Source: Pseudomonas sp. PA27(2017)
GTDB taxonomy: Bacteria > Pseudomonadota > Gammaproteobacteria > Pseudomonadales > Pseudomonadaceae
Length of the DNA stretch: 64,000 nucleotides
Reading direction: 5' to 3'
Assembly: GCF_001945445.1 (NCBI RefSeq)
Contig: NZ_MSXW01000061.1
Location: forward strand, 441,346-505,345
Within the stretch, counting starts at the first letter, position 1. Each line of letters starts with the position of its first letter. Positions 29,616-38,316 of the stretch are shown one piece after another. Both the position numbers and the translations under genes were made by a program. Below the pieces are notes generated by a model, which did not search any database, had not been told where the DNA came from, and saw only the letters and a list, made by a program, of their open reading frames with translations.

Positions 29616-30170
29616 GTGAGCGGTTGGCAATTACTGGTTTTCGTGGGGCTGAGCATCGCCCTGACGCTCGTCTCCTGGCGCTCGCTGGGCAACCCGCGCA
29701 GCCACGGCTTCTATCGCTACTTCGCCTGGGAGGTGATGCTGGTGATGCTGGTGCTCAACGCGCCGTTCTGGTTCGAGGATCGCGCTGCCGTGCATCAGCA
29801 GATTTCCTGGGTGTTGCTGACTTCCTCGCTGGCGGTGCTGTTCGCCGGCGTCTACCAGATGCGCCGCTTCGGGCGTGCCGACGAGCGCCGTCAGGACGAC
29901 GAACTGTTCGCCTTCGAGCGTACCTCGCAACTGGTTACCAGCGGCATCTTCGGCTATATCCGCCATCCGATGTACTGCTCGCTGCTGCTGCTCGCCTGGG
30001 GTATCGCCTGGAAGCAGCCGACCACCCTCCTCATGCTGCTGGCAGTCGCGTCCAGCGTGCTGCTGTGGCTCGCCGCGCGCGTCGAGGAGCGTGAGTCGTT
30101 GGCCTATTTCGGCGACGCCTACCGCGACTACATGGCGCGCAGCCGGATGTTCGTGCCCTTCATCTTCTGA
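29616..30170 (+). CDS. Isoprenylcysteine carboxyl methyltransferase/PEMT-family membrane protein
   Basis: The 184-residue integral membrane protein has four or five helices and the C-terminal motif SGIFGYIRHPMYCSLLLLAW followed by RVEERESLAYFGDAYRDYMA, which is the S-adenosylmethionine-binding core of ICMT and phospholipid methyltransferases. Start GTG 29616 follows GGGAGCAAGCGA. It is divergent from the second ketosynthase operon, with a gap of 69 bases. It may methylate a lipid or a pigment end group; that is an inference from position. Confidence 0.8.
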   Translation: MSGWQLLVFVGLSIALTLVSWRSLGNPRSHGFYRYFAWEVMLVMLVLNAPFWFEDRAAVHQQISWVLLTSSLAVLFAGVYQMRRFGRADERRQDDELFAFERTSQLVTSGIFGYIRHPMYCSLLLLAWGIAWKQPTTLLMLLAVASSVLLWLAARVEERESLAYFGDAYRDYMARSRMFVPFIF

Positions 30171-30211
30171 GCCGACGCGCCGCAAGGCTGTGCTTGCGGC
30201 GCATCACGGGC

Positions 30212-30652
30212 TTACTTGACGCTCGCGTATTTACCCTTCAGCGCAACGCCGGCCATGATGGCGCCGGCGTGGCATTCGTACTTGCCGCTGTCGCGGTATT
30301 CCTTGTTCTTGTAGTTGCTGGCCAGGTCGACCACGGCGTTGGCGCCTGCCGCCTTGGCCGAGTTCTGCAGTTTGATCAGCGCCGATTGCAGCGCCCAGCT
30401 GCAGGCGGCTTCGTCGGTCTTGTTGAAGGCGTTGGTCTTCTGGCTGGTGGTGACGTTGGCGTTGATGATCTTGGCGCCGGCCGGGGTCTTGTTCAGGTAG
30501 AACTTCACCGAGCCGTCGAGGCGACCGGCCTGGGTGGCTTCGTTGACCACCGACTGGAAGTCCAGGAAGTGGGCGGTGTCACGGGCCTGGCTGACGGCGG
30601 GTAGCAGGGCGGCGGTGAGCAGTGCAGCAGCGGTCAAGCGTTTCGCGTTCAT
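30212..30652 (-). CDS. Exported protein of unknown function (often labelled excinuclease-like)
   Basis: This exported protein of 146 residues has a cleavable signal peptide (LLPAVSQA) and a small mature domain with two cysteines (AACSWAL and KYECHAGAI). The segment GANAVVDLASNYKNKEY resembles the heavy-metal-binding YbjQ-like or Rcs-type small periplasmic folds. Some databases name such proteins 'excinuclease ATPase subunit', which the sequence does not support. It lies downstream of the aryl polyene operon with the same direction. Confidence 0.7.
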   Translation of the reverse strand: MNAKRLTAAALLTAALLPAVSQARDTAHFLDFQSVVNEATQAGRLDGSVKFYLNKTPAGAKIINANVTTSQKTNAFNKTDEAACSWALQSALIKLQNSAKAAGANAVVDLASNYKNKEYRDSGKYECHAGAIMAGVALKGKYASVK

Positions 30653-30670
30653 CGGGTTTCTCCTGGGGTG

Positions 30671-31075
30671 TTACTGGGGCATGGGAAGGGAGGGGCTTTG
30701 CAGTTCCTGCTGGATACTGCGGTCGAGATTACGGACCCACTTGTTGTAGTTGCGGTGGATCTTGCCTTTGCGGTAGTCGAGGTTGTGGCTGTCGCGGTAG
30801 CGGATCGAGTAGCCCGACGCGCTGTAGGGAATGGTGATTTCGGCCTGATGGCTGCGGCGGGTGATCAGCGCCATGATCTGCCCGCGGTCGGCGCGCTCCA
30901 CCGTCCACTGCCGGCGTTGCAGGGCGGTGAGGATCGCCCGGCGCATGTCGTCCTCGCTCTTCACTATGGCGGGCGGCGCACTGCTGGTGATATTCAGCAC
31001 CGGTTTCGAGGTACAGGCAGTAATGCCCAGCAGCAGTGCGGCGAGCAGGGCGAAGCGGTTGAGGCGAGACATCAT
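30671..31075 (-). CDS. Small lipoprotein of unknown function
   Basis: The 134-residue protein has a lipoprotein signal (LLGITAC, Cys21 in the numbering used). The mature part contains RRAILTALQRRQWTVERADR and a short beta domain, GYSIRYRDSHNLDYRKGKIH, ending in helices rich in R and Q. It sits 18 bases upstream of the preceding small exported protein and 24 bases after the ApeR-type gene, so it may belong to the tail of the aryl polyene operon. Its function is unknown. Confidence 0.7.
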   Translation of the reverse strand: MMSRLNRFALLAALLLGITACTSKPVLNITSSAPPAIVKSEDDMRRAILTALQRRQWTVERADRGQIMALITRRSHQAEITIPYSASGYSIRYRDSHNLDYRKGKIHRNYNKWVRNLDRSIQQELQSPSLPMPQ

Positions 31076-31099
31076 CCTTGGTCCTTGTCTTGAGAAAAA

Positions 31100-32326
31100 T
31101 CAGCGCCAGCGGCGAAAGATCAGCGACGTATTGACCCCGCCAAAGGCGAAATTGTTGTTCATCACGTATTCGTGGCTCATCTCGCGGAACTCGCCGCGCA
31201 GGTAGTCGAGCTCGCCACAGGCCGGGTCGATGTGCTCCAGGTTGAGGGTGTGCACGTAACTGTCGCGGTTGAGCATCTCGATGCTGAACCAGGACTCCAG
31301 CGCGCCGCAGGCGCCCAGGGTGTGGCCGAAGTAGCTCTTTTGCGAGCTGATCGGCATGCGCGGGCCGAACAGGCTGCTGGTGGCCTGAGTTTCGGCGACG
31401 TCGCCCTGTTCGGTGGCGGTGCCGTGACCATTGACGTAGCCGATGGCCTCGGGCGTCAGCGTGGCATCTTCCAGGGCCAGCTCCATGGCCCGGCGCATGG
31501 TGCTCTGCACCGGCTTGGTGGCGTGCTGGCCATCGGCATTGCAGCCGAAGCCGACGATCTCGGCGTGGATGGTGGCGCCGCGTGCCAGGGCGTGTTCCAG
31601 CTCCTCGAGCACCAGCATTCCGGCGCCTTCACCGATCACCAGGCCGTCACGGCCGCTGTCGTAAGGGCGCGGGCTGGTGTGTGGTGCGTCGTTCTTCAGG
31701 CTGGTGGCGTACAGCGCGTCGAAGACCATCGCTTCGGTCGGGCACAGCTCCTCGGCGCCGCCGGCGAGCATCAGCGGCAGGCGGCCGAACTTGATCGCCT
31801 CGTACGCGTAGCCGATGCCCTGGCTGCCGCTGGTGCAGGCGCTGGAGGTGGGGATCAGCCGGCCGGTGAGGCCGAAGAAGATGCTGATGTTGGCCGCCGT
31901 GGTGTGCGGCATCATGCGGATGTAGGAGTTGGCGTTGAGGCCGTCGGCCACCGAATTGAGCAGCATGTTGCCGAACGCCTTGATCTCGTCGGTACTGCCG
32001 GTGGACGAGCCGCAGGCCACGCCCATGCGCCCATCTTTGATGCTTTCGTCTTCGAGCAATCCGGCGTGGGCCAGGGCGCGTTCGGCGGCGTACACCGACA
32101 GGCGTGACACGCGGCCCATGCTGCGCAGCTGCTTGCGGGTCCAGTGGGTGGGCACGACGAAGTCGTCGACCGGGCCGCCCAGGCGGGTGTTCAGCTCGCT
32201 GAAGCGATCCCACTCGTGCATCACGCGAATGCCGCTGCGGTTGGCGCGGAAGTTCGCCGCGATGCTGTCCCAGCTATCGCCCAGGGAGGTAATGCCGGCC
32301 ATGCCGGTAACGACTACGCGTTTCAT
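31100..32326 (-). CDS. ApeR-type beta-ketoacyl-ACP synthase
   Basis: The 408-residue KAS II-like enzyme has SSACTSGSQG, NGHGTATEQGD and YFGHTLGACG with the Cys-His-His triad, and ends NNFAFGGVNTSLIFRRW. In the E. coli aryl polyene pathway ApeR is a ketosynthase distinct from the ApeO-ApeC pair and helps supply the starter or run on its own. Here it is the last biosynthetic gene of the main operon, 16 bases after the reductase gene. Confidence 0.9.
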   Translation of the reverse strand: MKRVVVTGMAGITSLGDSWDSIAANFRANRSGIRVMHEWDRFSELNTRLGGPVDDFVVPTHWTRKQLRSMGRVSRLSVYAAERALAHAGLLEDESIKDGRMGVACGSSTGSTDEIKAFGNMLLNSVADGLNANSYIRMMPHTTAANISIFFGLTGRLIPTSSACTSGSQGIGYAYEAIKFGRLPLMLAGGAEELCPTEAMVFDALYATSLKNDAPHTSPRPYDSGRDGLVIGEGAGMLVLEELEHALARGATIHAEIVGFGCNADGQHATKPVQSTMRRAMELALEDATLTPEAIGYVNGHGTATEQGDVAETQATSSLFGPRMPISSQKSYFGHTLGACGALESWFSIEMLNRDSYVHTLNLEHIDPACGELDYLRGEFREMSHEYVMNNNFAFGGVNTSLIFRRWR

Positions 32327-32342
32327 GCCACTTCGCTCTCTT

Positions 32343-33071
32343 TCAACACAGACCGCCGTTCACGGCGATCACCTGGCGGGTGATGTAGGCCGCCTCTTCG
32401 GACATCAGGAAATTCACCGTGCCGGCCACTTCTTCCGGGGTGCCCATGCGCGCAGCCGGTACCATCTTGAGAATCTCCTCGAGCGGTACGTGCTCGTCGA
32501 GAATCTCGGTGTCGATCAGCCCAGGGGCCACGCAGTTGACGGTGATCTTGCGTTTGCCCAGCTCGATTGCCAGGGCCTTGGCGGCACCGATGATGCCGGC
32601 TTTCGAGGCGCTGTAGTTGACCTGGCCGCGGTTGCCGATCAGCCCGGAAACCGAGGTGATGCAGACGATACGCCCTGGCTTGCGGCGACGCACCATCGGC
32701 ATCGTCAGTGGGTGCAGCACGTTGTAGAAACCATCCAGATTTGTGCGCAGCACCACATCCCAGTCCTCCTCGCCGAGTGCCGGGAAGGCGCCGTCGCGAG
32801 TCAACCCGGCGTTGCACACCACGCCGTAGTAAGCACCATGGCTTTCCACGTCGGTTTCCAGTGCGTTGCGGCAGGTTGCCCGGTCGGCCACGTCGAACTG
32901 CAGGATGCGCGCCTTCTGGCCCATGGCCTCGATCTCGCGCTGTACCGCTTCGGCCTCGTCGCGGCGCGAGCGGCAGTGCAGCACAAGGTCGAAACCGGCG
33001 CGCGCCAGGCGCAGGGCTATGGCACGGCCGATACCGCGGCTCGATCCGGTGACCAGAATGGTCTCGCTCAT
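32343..33071 (-). CDS. ApeQ-type 3-oxoacyl-ACP reductase (FabG-like)
   Basis: The 242-residue short-chain dehydrogenase has the NADPH site LVTGSSRGIGRAIALRLA, CNAGLTRDG and the catalytic VNYSASKAG (Ser-Tyr-Lys), and ends AVNGGLC. It reduces beta-ketoacyl-ACP during polyene chain building. It overlaps the dehydratase gene by four bases (ATGA). Confidence 0.92.
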   Translation of the reverse strand: MSETILVTGSSRGIGRAIALRLARAGFDLVLHCRSRRDEAEAVQREIEAMGQKARILQFDVADRATCRNALETDVESHGAYYGVVCNAGLTRDGAFPALGEEDWDVVLRTNLDGFYNVLHPLTMPMVRRRKPGRIVCITSVSGLIGNRGQVNYSASKAGIIGAAKALAIELGKRKITVNCVAPGLIDTEILDEHVPLEEILKMVPAARMGTPEEVAGTVNFLMSEEAAYITRQVIAVNGGLC

Positions 33072-33535
33072 TGGGACGGCTCCTGAAGTGGGGGTTCTTG
33101 GATATAGGTGGACACGTCACGGGGCTGGAACACGTTGAGCCGCGCTTCGACCAGGATGTCCGGGCCTTCGAGGCGGCATTCGAACACGCACATGCCGTTG
33201 TCGTCCTGCAGCGACCGATTGGCGTGGATCAGCAGGGTGCTGCCAGCCGGGAAACGGTCCACGTTGCAGGTGAAGTTGCGGGTGCCGAGTAGAAAACCGA
33301 GCTCCACCGGCAGGCCTTGTTCACGGGCGTGGCAGCCGGCGAACGCGGCCACGCTCTGGGCCATCAGCTCGATGCCCACCGCAGCCGGCAGGCTGCCGTC
33401 GGCCTGGCTGAACAGGCCGCCAGGGCGTACCACCAGGCGGGTGTCGATATGGTCGGCGCCGAACGCCAGCACCTCGTCGATCAGAATCATGTCGCCAGCG
33501 TGGGGCACCAGCTCGGCGACGGGCCAGACACTCAC
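33068..33535 (-). CDS. ApeP-type hotdog 3-hydroxyacyl-ACP dehydratase
   Basis: The 155-residue protein begins VSVWPVAELVPHAGDMILID and contains AAVGIELMAQSVAAFAGCHA and GFLLGTRNFTC, a FabZ/FabA-like hotdog dehydratase pattern. It would introduce the trans double bonds that make the polyene. The GTG start at 33535 overlaps the ketosynthase stop (CGTGAG) and no other start fits; the open frame extends far upstream only as a shadow of the ketosynthase gene. Confidence 0.88.
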   Translation of the reverse strand: MSVWPVAELVPHAGDMILIDEVLAFGADHIDTRLVVRPGGLFSQADGSLPAAVGIELMAQSVAAFAGCHAREQGLPVELGFLLGTRNFTCNVDRFPAGSTLLIHANRSLQDDNGMCVFECRLEGPDILVEARLNVFQPRDVSTYIQEPPLQEPSQ

Positions 33536-34731
33536 GAAAGGTCTCCCAGGATCAAGGAAATATTGTTGCCGCCAAAGGCGAACGAATTGCTCATCAGATA
33601 ACGCCGGCCGGGGCTTGGCAACTGTCGGTTGGCGTTTGCGCTGACCAGATCGAGTCGCGGCAGGTGCGGTTCGGCCTGGCCGTCCCAGATGTGCGGCGGC
33701 AGGCGATTGGCGGTGTTGTAGGCCGACAGGGTCAGCCAGCAGAAGGCCGCCTCCAGAGCGCCGGCAGCGCCCAGGGTGTGGCCGGTCAGCGGTTTGCTCG
33801 ACGAACAGGCCACGCCCGCCGGAAACAGCGCCTGCACGGCCAGGCTTTCCATGGCGTCGTTGTGCGTGGTGGCTGTGCCATGCAGGTTGAGGTAACCGAT
33901 CTGTTCGGCGGCCACCCCGGCGGCGGCCAGTGCCTGGCGCATCGCCTGCTGGGCGCCGAGGCCCTCGGGGTGGGGGGCGGAAATATGGTGGGCGTCGGAG
34001 GTGGCGCCGCCGCCGAACAGGCCGATGCCGGGGCCCTGCTCCGCGCGGGTCATCAGGAACAACGCGGCAGCCTCGCCGATATTGATGCCGTGGCGGTTGA
34101 CCGAGAACGGGTTGCAGCGCTCGTCGGATACCGCCTCCAGGCTGGCGAAGCCGTTCAGGGTCAGTTTGCACAGGCTGTCCACGCCACCGCACAGCACCGC
34201 ATCGCACACGCCCATGCGCAGCAGGCGCTGGGCGGCGAGCAGGGCGCGGCCGCTGGAGGTGCAAGCCGTGGACTGGCAATAGACCGGGCCGCTGAGGCCC
34301 AGCCAGTCAGCCAGGAAATTGGCTGGCGCGGCGATCTCCTGGCGGCTGTAACGGTAGGCGGCCGGCAGCTCGCCGTCATGTACGTACTCGGCGATGTGCT
34401 CGCCGGCTTCGGCGATGCCCGAGGTGCTGGTGCCGAGCACCACGGCGATGCGGCTGGCGCCGTAGCGGGCGATAGCGGCGCGGATGTCGCCCTCGATCTC
34501 CCGGGCGGCGGCGAGCAGCAGGCGATTGTTGCGGCTGTCGGCGTGCTCGAAGCCGGCGGGGATCTCCGGCAAGGGCGTCTCGACCGCGCCAACGGTCACG
34601 CTGCGCTCGGGAATCCAGCCGGCCTGGCGGCGCATGCCGCGGGTGTCGCCGGCGAACAGAGCATCGGCCACCGCCTGCTTGCCCTGGCCGAGGGCGCAGA
34701 TCACGCCGAGGGCGTCGAGTCGAGCGATCAT
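33532..34731 (-). CDS. ApeO-type beta-ketoacyl-ACP synthase
   Basis: The 399-residue ketosynthase carries QSTACTSSGRALL, NLHGTATTHNDAM and TGHTLGAAGALEA and ends SFAFGGNNISLIL. In aryl polyene synthesis ApeO forms a heterodimer with the chain length factor ApeC, encoded here about 14 kb upstream as the first gene of the operon. The ends overlap those of both neighbours by four bases. Confidence 0.9.
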   Translation of the reverse strand: MIARLDALGVICALGQGKQAVADALFAGDTRGMRRQAGWIPERSVTVGAVETPLPEIPAGFEHADSRNNRLLLAAAREIEGDIRAAIARYGASRIAVVLGTSTSGIAEAGEHIAEYVHDGELPAAYRYSRQEIAAPANFLADWLGLSGPVYCQSTACTSSGRALLAAQRLLRMGVCDAVLCGGVDSLCKLTLNGFASLEAVSDERCNPFSVNRHGINIGEAAALFLMTRAEQGPGIGLFGGGATSDAHHISAPHPEGLGAQQAMRQALAAAGVAAEQIGYLNLHGTATTHNDAMESLAVQALFPAGVACSSSKPLTGHTLGAAGALEAAFCWLTLSAYNTANRLPPHIWDGQAEPHLPRLDLVSANANRQLPSPGRRYLMSNSFAFGGNNISLILGDLS

Positions 34732-35207
34732 GGTTGCGTCTCCAGCGGGCGCACGCGGTACTGCTGCGTGGCATTGCTCAGTTCGATGGCCTGCCCGGCG
34801 CCATAGCGGATACGCCAGTCAGGGGCCAGCTGGCGCCCCTCGGCGCCTTGTCGCCAGCCTTTATCGGCATAACTGCCGGCCAGTTGAGCGTCCGGGGTGA
34901 GGGCGAACAGCAGGGCGGCGAACAACTCGCGGGCCGCGGGGTTGGGTGGCAGCAGGCCGTCATTGTGCCAGGCGCCGCCTGCCAGCGATTGCCGGGCCAG
35001 CGGGACGCCAAGGGGGTCGAACAACGACCAGCGCAGGGCCTCGCCCTCGGCCTGGATCACCAGCAGCCAGTCCTGGCCATCGGCGGTGCTGACCTGCAGC
35101 GACATCGGCAGCGGCTGCGCCAATTGCGGCGTGGTGGCGGGCAGCGGCGTGCGGGCGGCGCAGGCCGTCAGCAGCAGGATGCAGGCAAGGGTCAGCAGGT
35201 GTTTCAT
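34728..35207 (-). CDS. DUF3261 lipoprotein (ApeN-type)
   Basis: The 159-residue protein has a lipoprotein signal peptide ending LLLTACAA (Cys16) and a beta-rich mature domain, including SPLTPDAQLAGSY-like and GQAIELSNATQQYRVRPLE segments. DUF3261 lipoproteins are constant members of aryl polyene loci and are assumed to act with the LolA-like and MMPL proteins in placing the pigment in the outer membrane. It overlaps the methyltransferase gene by four bases. Confidence 0.82.
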   Translation of the reverse strand: MKHLLTLACILLLTACAARTPLPATTPQLAQPLPMSLQVSTADGQDWLLVIQAEGEALRWSLFDPLGVPLARQSLAGGAWHNDGLLPPNPAARELFAALLFALTPDAQLAGSYADKGWRQGAEGRQLAPDWRIRYGAGQAIELSNATQQYRVRPLETQP

Positions 35208-35926
35208 GCCGGCTCCAGCGGTTTGCGCACCGCGGCGTTGACCAGGGTCTCGTTGCGCTGGCCGAACGGCTTGGCCTTGCGGATGCCCCAGCGCTCCAGC
35301 AAGCCGAAATCCTCCGAGCGACTCCACCACAGGTACGGATAGGAGACGTTGCGCTCGCTGAATTCGAAGCCCTGCTGGCGCAGCATGGCCAGGTATTCAG
35401 CGGCGCTCTTCTGCACCTCCATGGGGTGGCGGAACAGCCAGCGGATCACCCAGGTGTCGATGTAGTACTTGGTCGACTCGGCGAACAGCAGCAGGCCGCC
35501 GGGCTTGAGCACGCGCCAGAACTCGGCCAGCGCCTGCTCCTGCTCGACCAGATGATGAAAGGTCTGATGGCAGAAGAGCATGTCCACGCTGGCATCGGGC
35601 AACTGGATCGCCGCGCAGTCGCTGGCGATCAGTTGCACGTCGAGGCCCAGGCGCTGAGCTTCGGCGCGCGAGCAGTCGAGGCTGTGCGGGTCGGCGTCCA
35701 GGCCGATGATCCGCGCCGGCGCGAAGGCACGTTGCAGCAGCGAGAACGACTTGCCCTGGCCGCAGCCGGCATCCAGCACCACCGGTGCGACGGGCAGCGG
35801 GCCGTCGATCAGCCCGCGCAGGTCGTCGACGGCCACGCGCAGCACATGGTGCTGCCACACGTGGCTGCGCAGGAACCAGAAACCGAAACCGGTCTCCTCG
35901 ACGTAGGTGGACGCGGCGCGATCCAT
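35204..35926 (-). CDS. Class I SAM-dependent methyltransferase
   Basis: The 240-residue protein has motif I VVLDAGCGQGKSF, acidic motif II ARIIGLDADPHSL and VDMLFCHQTFHHL, which together form a class I Rossmann methyltransferase. It probably methylates the aryl head or the chain, as reported for aryl polyenes. ATG 35926 is taken as start because it gives MDRAASTYVEETGFGFWFLR; the frame continues upstream into the oxidoreductase gene, from which it is separated by 10 bases. Confidence 0.87.
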   Translation of the reverse strand: MDRAASTYVEETGFGFWFLRSHVWQHHVLRVAVDDLRGLIDGPLPVAPVVLDAGCGQGKSFSLLQRAFAPARIIGLDADPHSLDCSRAEAQRLGLDVQLIASDCAAIQLPDASVDMLFCHQTFHHLVEQEQALAEFWRVLKPGGLLLFAESTKYYIDTWVIRWLFRHPMEVQKSAAEYLAMLRQQGFEFSERNVSYPYLWWSRSEDFGLLERWGIRKAKPFGQRNETLVNAAVRKPLEPA

Positions 35927-35936
35927 CGCAATCTCC

Positions 35937-37181
35937 TTAGGCACTGGCGCACAACTCGGCAAGCACCCGCAGGCGACGGCGAGGTTCGGCCACATAGGGG
36001 TTGCGCGCGTCCCACGCATAACCGGCGAGGATGGAGCTGATCATGGCGCGGATCTCGGGCGAGGCATTGGGGTAGTAGATGACGTCCTGGAAGCTGCCGT
36101 CGTACCAGCCCTCGACATACACGCGGAAGGTGTCGACGCCGCGTTTGAGCGGAATCGCGAAGTCTTGTTCCCAATCCACGGTTTCGCCGCTCAGCTGGCG
36201 ATGCAGCAGGTTGGCGGCCATGCTCGCCGAACGCATGGCGATGGTCACGCCCGAGCTGAATACCGGGTCGAGGAACTCGGCAGCGTTGCCCAGCAGCGCG
36301 AAGCCCTTGCCGTGCAGGGCCTTGACGTTGGCCGAGTAGCCCTTGATCTCGCGCACCGGGGTGTCCCACACGGCATTGCCCAGCACCTTGGCCAGGCTTG
36401 GCGTTTCGGCGACGAACTGCTTGAGCGCGGCGTCCATGTCCTCGGGGTAGCCGTCGAAGCGCTCGGCCAGGCCGACCACGCCGAGGGAGCAACGGCCATT
36501 GCTGAACGGAATGGTCCAGAACCACACGTCGCGCAGGCTGGCGTGGGTGGTGATGAGGATCTTCTCGCGGTCGAAGCCTGGGTGGTCGATGCGGTCTTCG
36601 ATATGGGTGAACAGCGCCTTGCGCATCGGCAGGTTGGACGGCAGTTCGAGGTCGAGCAGGCGCGGCAGCAAGCGGCCGTAGCCGCTGGCGTCGAGCACGA
36701 AGGTGCAGCGCACCTGGTACTCGTGGCCGTCGGTCAGGCGGCGTACCGACAGCAACGGCTGCTCGCCGCTGAAGTCCACGGCGACGATTTCCTCTTCGTA
36801 GCGGATGGTCACGCCCTGGCGCTCGGCTTCGTCGGCCAGCACCTTGTCGAAATCGGCGCGCTGCACCTGGTAGGTCGAGCCGAAGCTTTTGGTGAAGGTC
36901 TCGCGGAAATCGAAGTCGGTGTAGCGATCACCCCAGGCGAAGGCGGCGCCGTGCTTGGTCTGGAAGCCCGCCGCCCGCACCGCGTCGATCATCCCGGCTT
37001 CCTCGACGAAGTCCAGGCAGTGCGACAGCAGGCTCTCGCCGATCGAGAAGCGCGGGAAGCGCTGGCGTTCGAGGATCAGCACCTCGTGGCCCTTGCGCTT
37101 GAGGATGGCGGCGGCAATCGCGCCGGCCGGGCCGGCACCGGCTACGACGATCTGATGCTGTTGGACTTCAGGAGACTTCAT
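35937..37181 (-). CDS. FAD-dependent halogenase-like monooxygenase
   Basis: The 414-residue flavoprotein has the FAD site VVAGAGPAGAIAAAIL (GAGPAG at 15-20), FPRFSIGESLL (residues 42-52) resembling the family's GES motif, and WFWTIP at 220-225, which matches the WxWxIP motif of flavin-dependent halogenases. Lys76 in FQTKHGAAFAWG is a candidate for the catalytic lysine. In Xanthomonas a halogenase-like gene goes with the brominated pigment xanthomonadin. Some such proteins act as hydroxylases on aromatic substrates, so halogenation remains a hypothesis. Confidence 0.8.
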   Translation of the reverse strand: MKSPEVQQHQIVVAGAGPAGAIAAAILKRKGHEVLILERQRFPRFSIGESLLSHCLDFVEEAGMIDAVRAAGFQTKHGAAFAWGDRYTDFDFRETFTKSFGSTYQVQRADFDKVLADEAERQGVTIRYEEEIVAVDFSGEQPLLSVRRLTDGHEYQVRCTFVLDASGYGRLLPRLLDLELPSNLPMRKALFTHIEDRIDHPGFDREKILITTHASLRDVWFWTIPFSNGRCSLGVVGLAERFDGYPEDMDAALKQFVAETPSLAKVLGNAVWDTPVREIKGYSANVKALHGKGFALLGNAAEFLDPVFSSGVTIAMRSASMAANLLHRQLSGETVDWEQDFAIPLKRGVDTFRVYVEGWYDGSFQDVIYYPNASPEIRAMISSILAGYAWDARNPYVAEPRRRLRVLAELCASA

Positions 37182-38316
37182 AGCGGCTCTTTGCCTCGAG
37201 TTTGGTTGATCTGCGCAGGGTCGCCGGCAGCAAGGTGCACAGCAGCCCCATGAGCATCAGGGCGAAATACAGTTGGGTGCTGATGATCTGCTGATGTAGC
37301 AGCAGGTTGAGAAAGACGATCTCCGTCAGGCCGCGAGTATTGAGCAGAATGCTCTCGCGCCATTTGCTCTGGCTCAGCTCCAGGCCACCTGCCGCCCACG
37401 AAAGCCCCAGCCAGCTACCGGCGAGTTTGCTGATCGCTGGCAATGCAAGCAGCGCGATGAATTGCGTGGCAGTGAAACCGAAGTCTGCGGCCAGGCCGTG
37501 CCAGTCGATCTGCAGCAGGCCGTAGGCAAGAATCAGCGGCACGGCGAGCCAGGTCTGCAGCGCCGTGAAGGCCTTGGCCGGCAGCGGCAAGCGCAGCGGT
37601 AAACGCAGAGCGGCAGCCAGCAGCAGGTAGGCGATACCGAACACCAGCACGTTGTAGCCCAGTTGCTGGAGGAGCAGCAGCAGGCCAAGAAACAGACTGC
37701 CGTTGAGCACGGCGTGGCGCAGACCGAGCAAGCGCAGCACCAGCGGGCTGGCCGCTGCCAGCAGCGGCCACAGCAGGCTGCTGGGGTCGCGGCTGCCCTG
37801 GGCGAGGGCGAAGATCGACCAGCACAGCAAGTCCATGAGAATCGCCGCCTGCATCAGCGTGCGGGTGCGCGCAGCGGGGTAGGCGAGATCCTGCAGATAC
37901 AGAAACAGCACCGGAATCGCCGTCAGCGCGAACAGCAGGCCGATGGCGATGGATGTCAGGCTGTCCAGCGGTGGCAGCAGCCACAGCGCGCAGACCAGGC
38001 CGCAGAAGAACGGTACGAAGAAGCTCGGCAGGGCGATCTTCAGGCTGGCCGCCTGTAGGTCGAGGTCGATCACGTCGCTGAGAATATGCGCCAGCAGCAG
38101 GCTGAAGGCGATGCCATAGAGCGGCTTGAGCCAAGCCGGGGCGAGCAGTTGCTCGGCGCCGACGCCCAGCGGCGTGCTCCAGTACAGCAGCAACGGCAGG
38201 GCGAAGGTACCCAGCAGCAATTGACTGACGATGGCGATCAGACCCAGGCGTTTGCCCAACCAGGTGGTCAGGGCGAACAGGCCGATCAGCGCGAGCCAGC
38301 AAAGGGCGATCGTCAT
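37168..38316 (-). CDS. Multi-pass membrane protein, cation:proton antiporter-like
   Basis: The 382-residue protein has about 11-12 hydrophobic segments and no large soluble domain. The pattern of helices and the C-terminal SILLNTRGLTEIVFLNLLLH are those of CPA2-type Na+/H+ or Kef-like exchangers. It overlaps the halogenase-like gene by 14 bases and the MMPL gene by 4. Its part in pigment synthesis is unknown; it may move an ion needed by the halogenase or set a gradient for export. Confidence 0.7.
   Translation of the reverse strand: MTIALCWLALIGLFALTTWLGKRLGLIAIVSQLLLGTFALPLLLYWSTPLGVGAEQLLAPAWLKPLYGIAFSLLLAHILSDVIDLDLQAASLKIALPSFFVPFFCGLVCALWLLPPLDSLTSIAIGLLFALTAIPVLFLYLQDLAYPAARTRTLMQAAILMDLLCWSIFALAQGSRDPSSLLWPLLAAASPLVLRLLGLRHAVLNGSLFLGLLLLLQQLGYNVLVFGIAYLLLAAALRLPLRLPLPAKAFTALQTWLAVPLILAYGLLQIDWHGLAADFGFTATQFIALLALPAISKLAGSWLGLSWAAGGLELSQSKWRESILLNTRGLTEIVFLNLLLHQQIISTQLYFALMLMGLLCTLLPATLRRSTKLEAKSRYEVS

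Noticed and set aside
36079..36339. Short plus-strand open frames within the polyene operon
   Set aside because: All lie opposite genes with strong family motifs and have no coding signal of their own.
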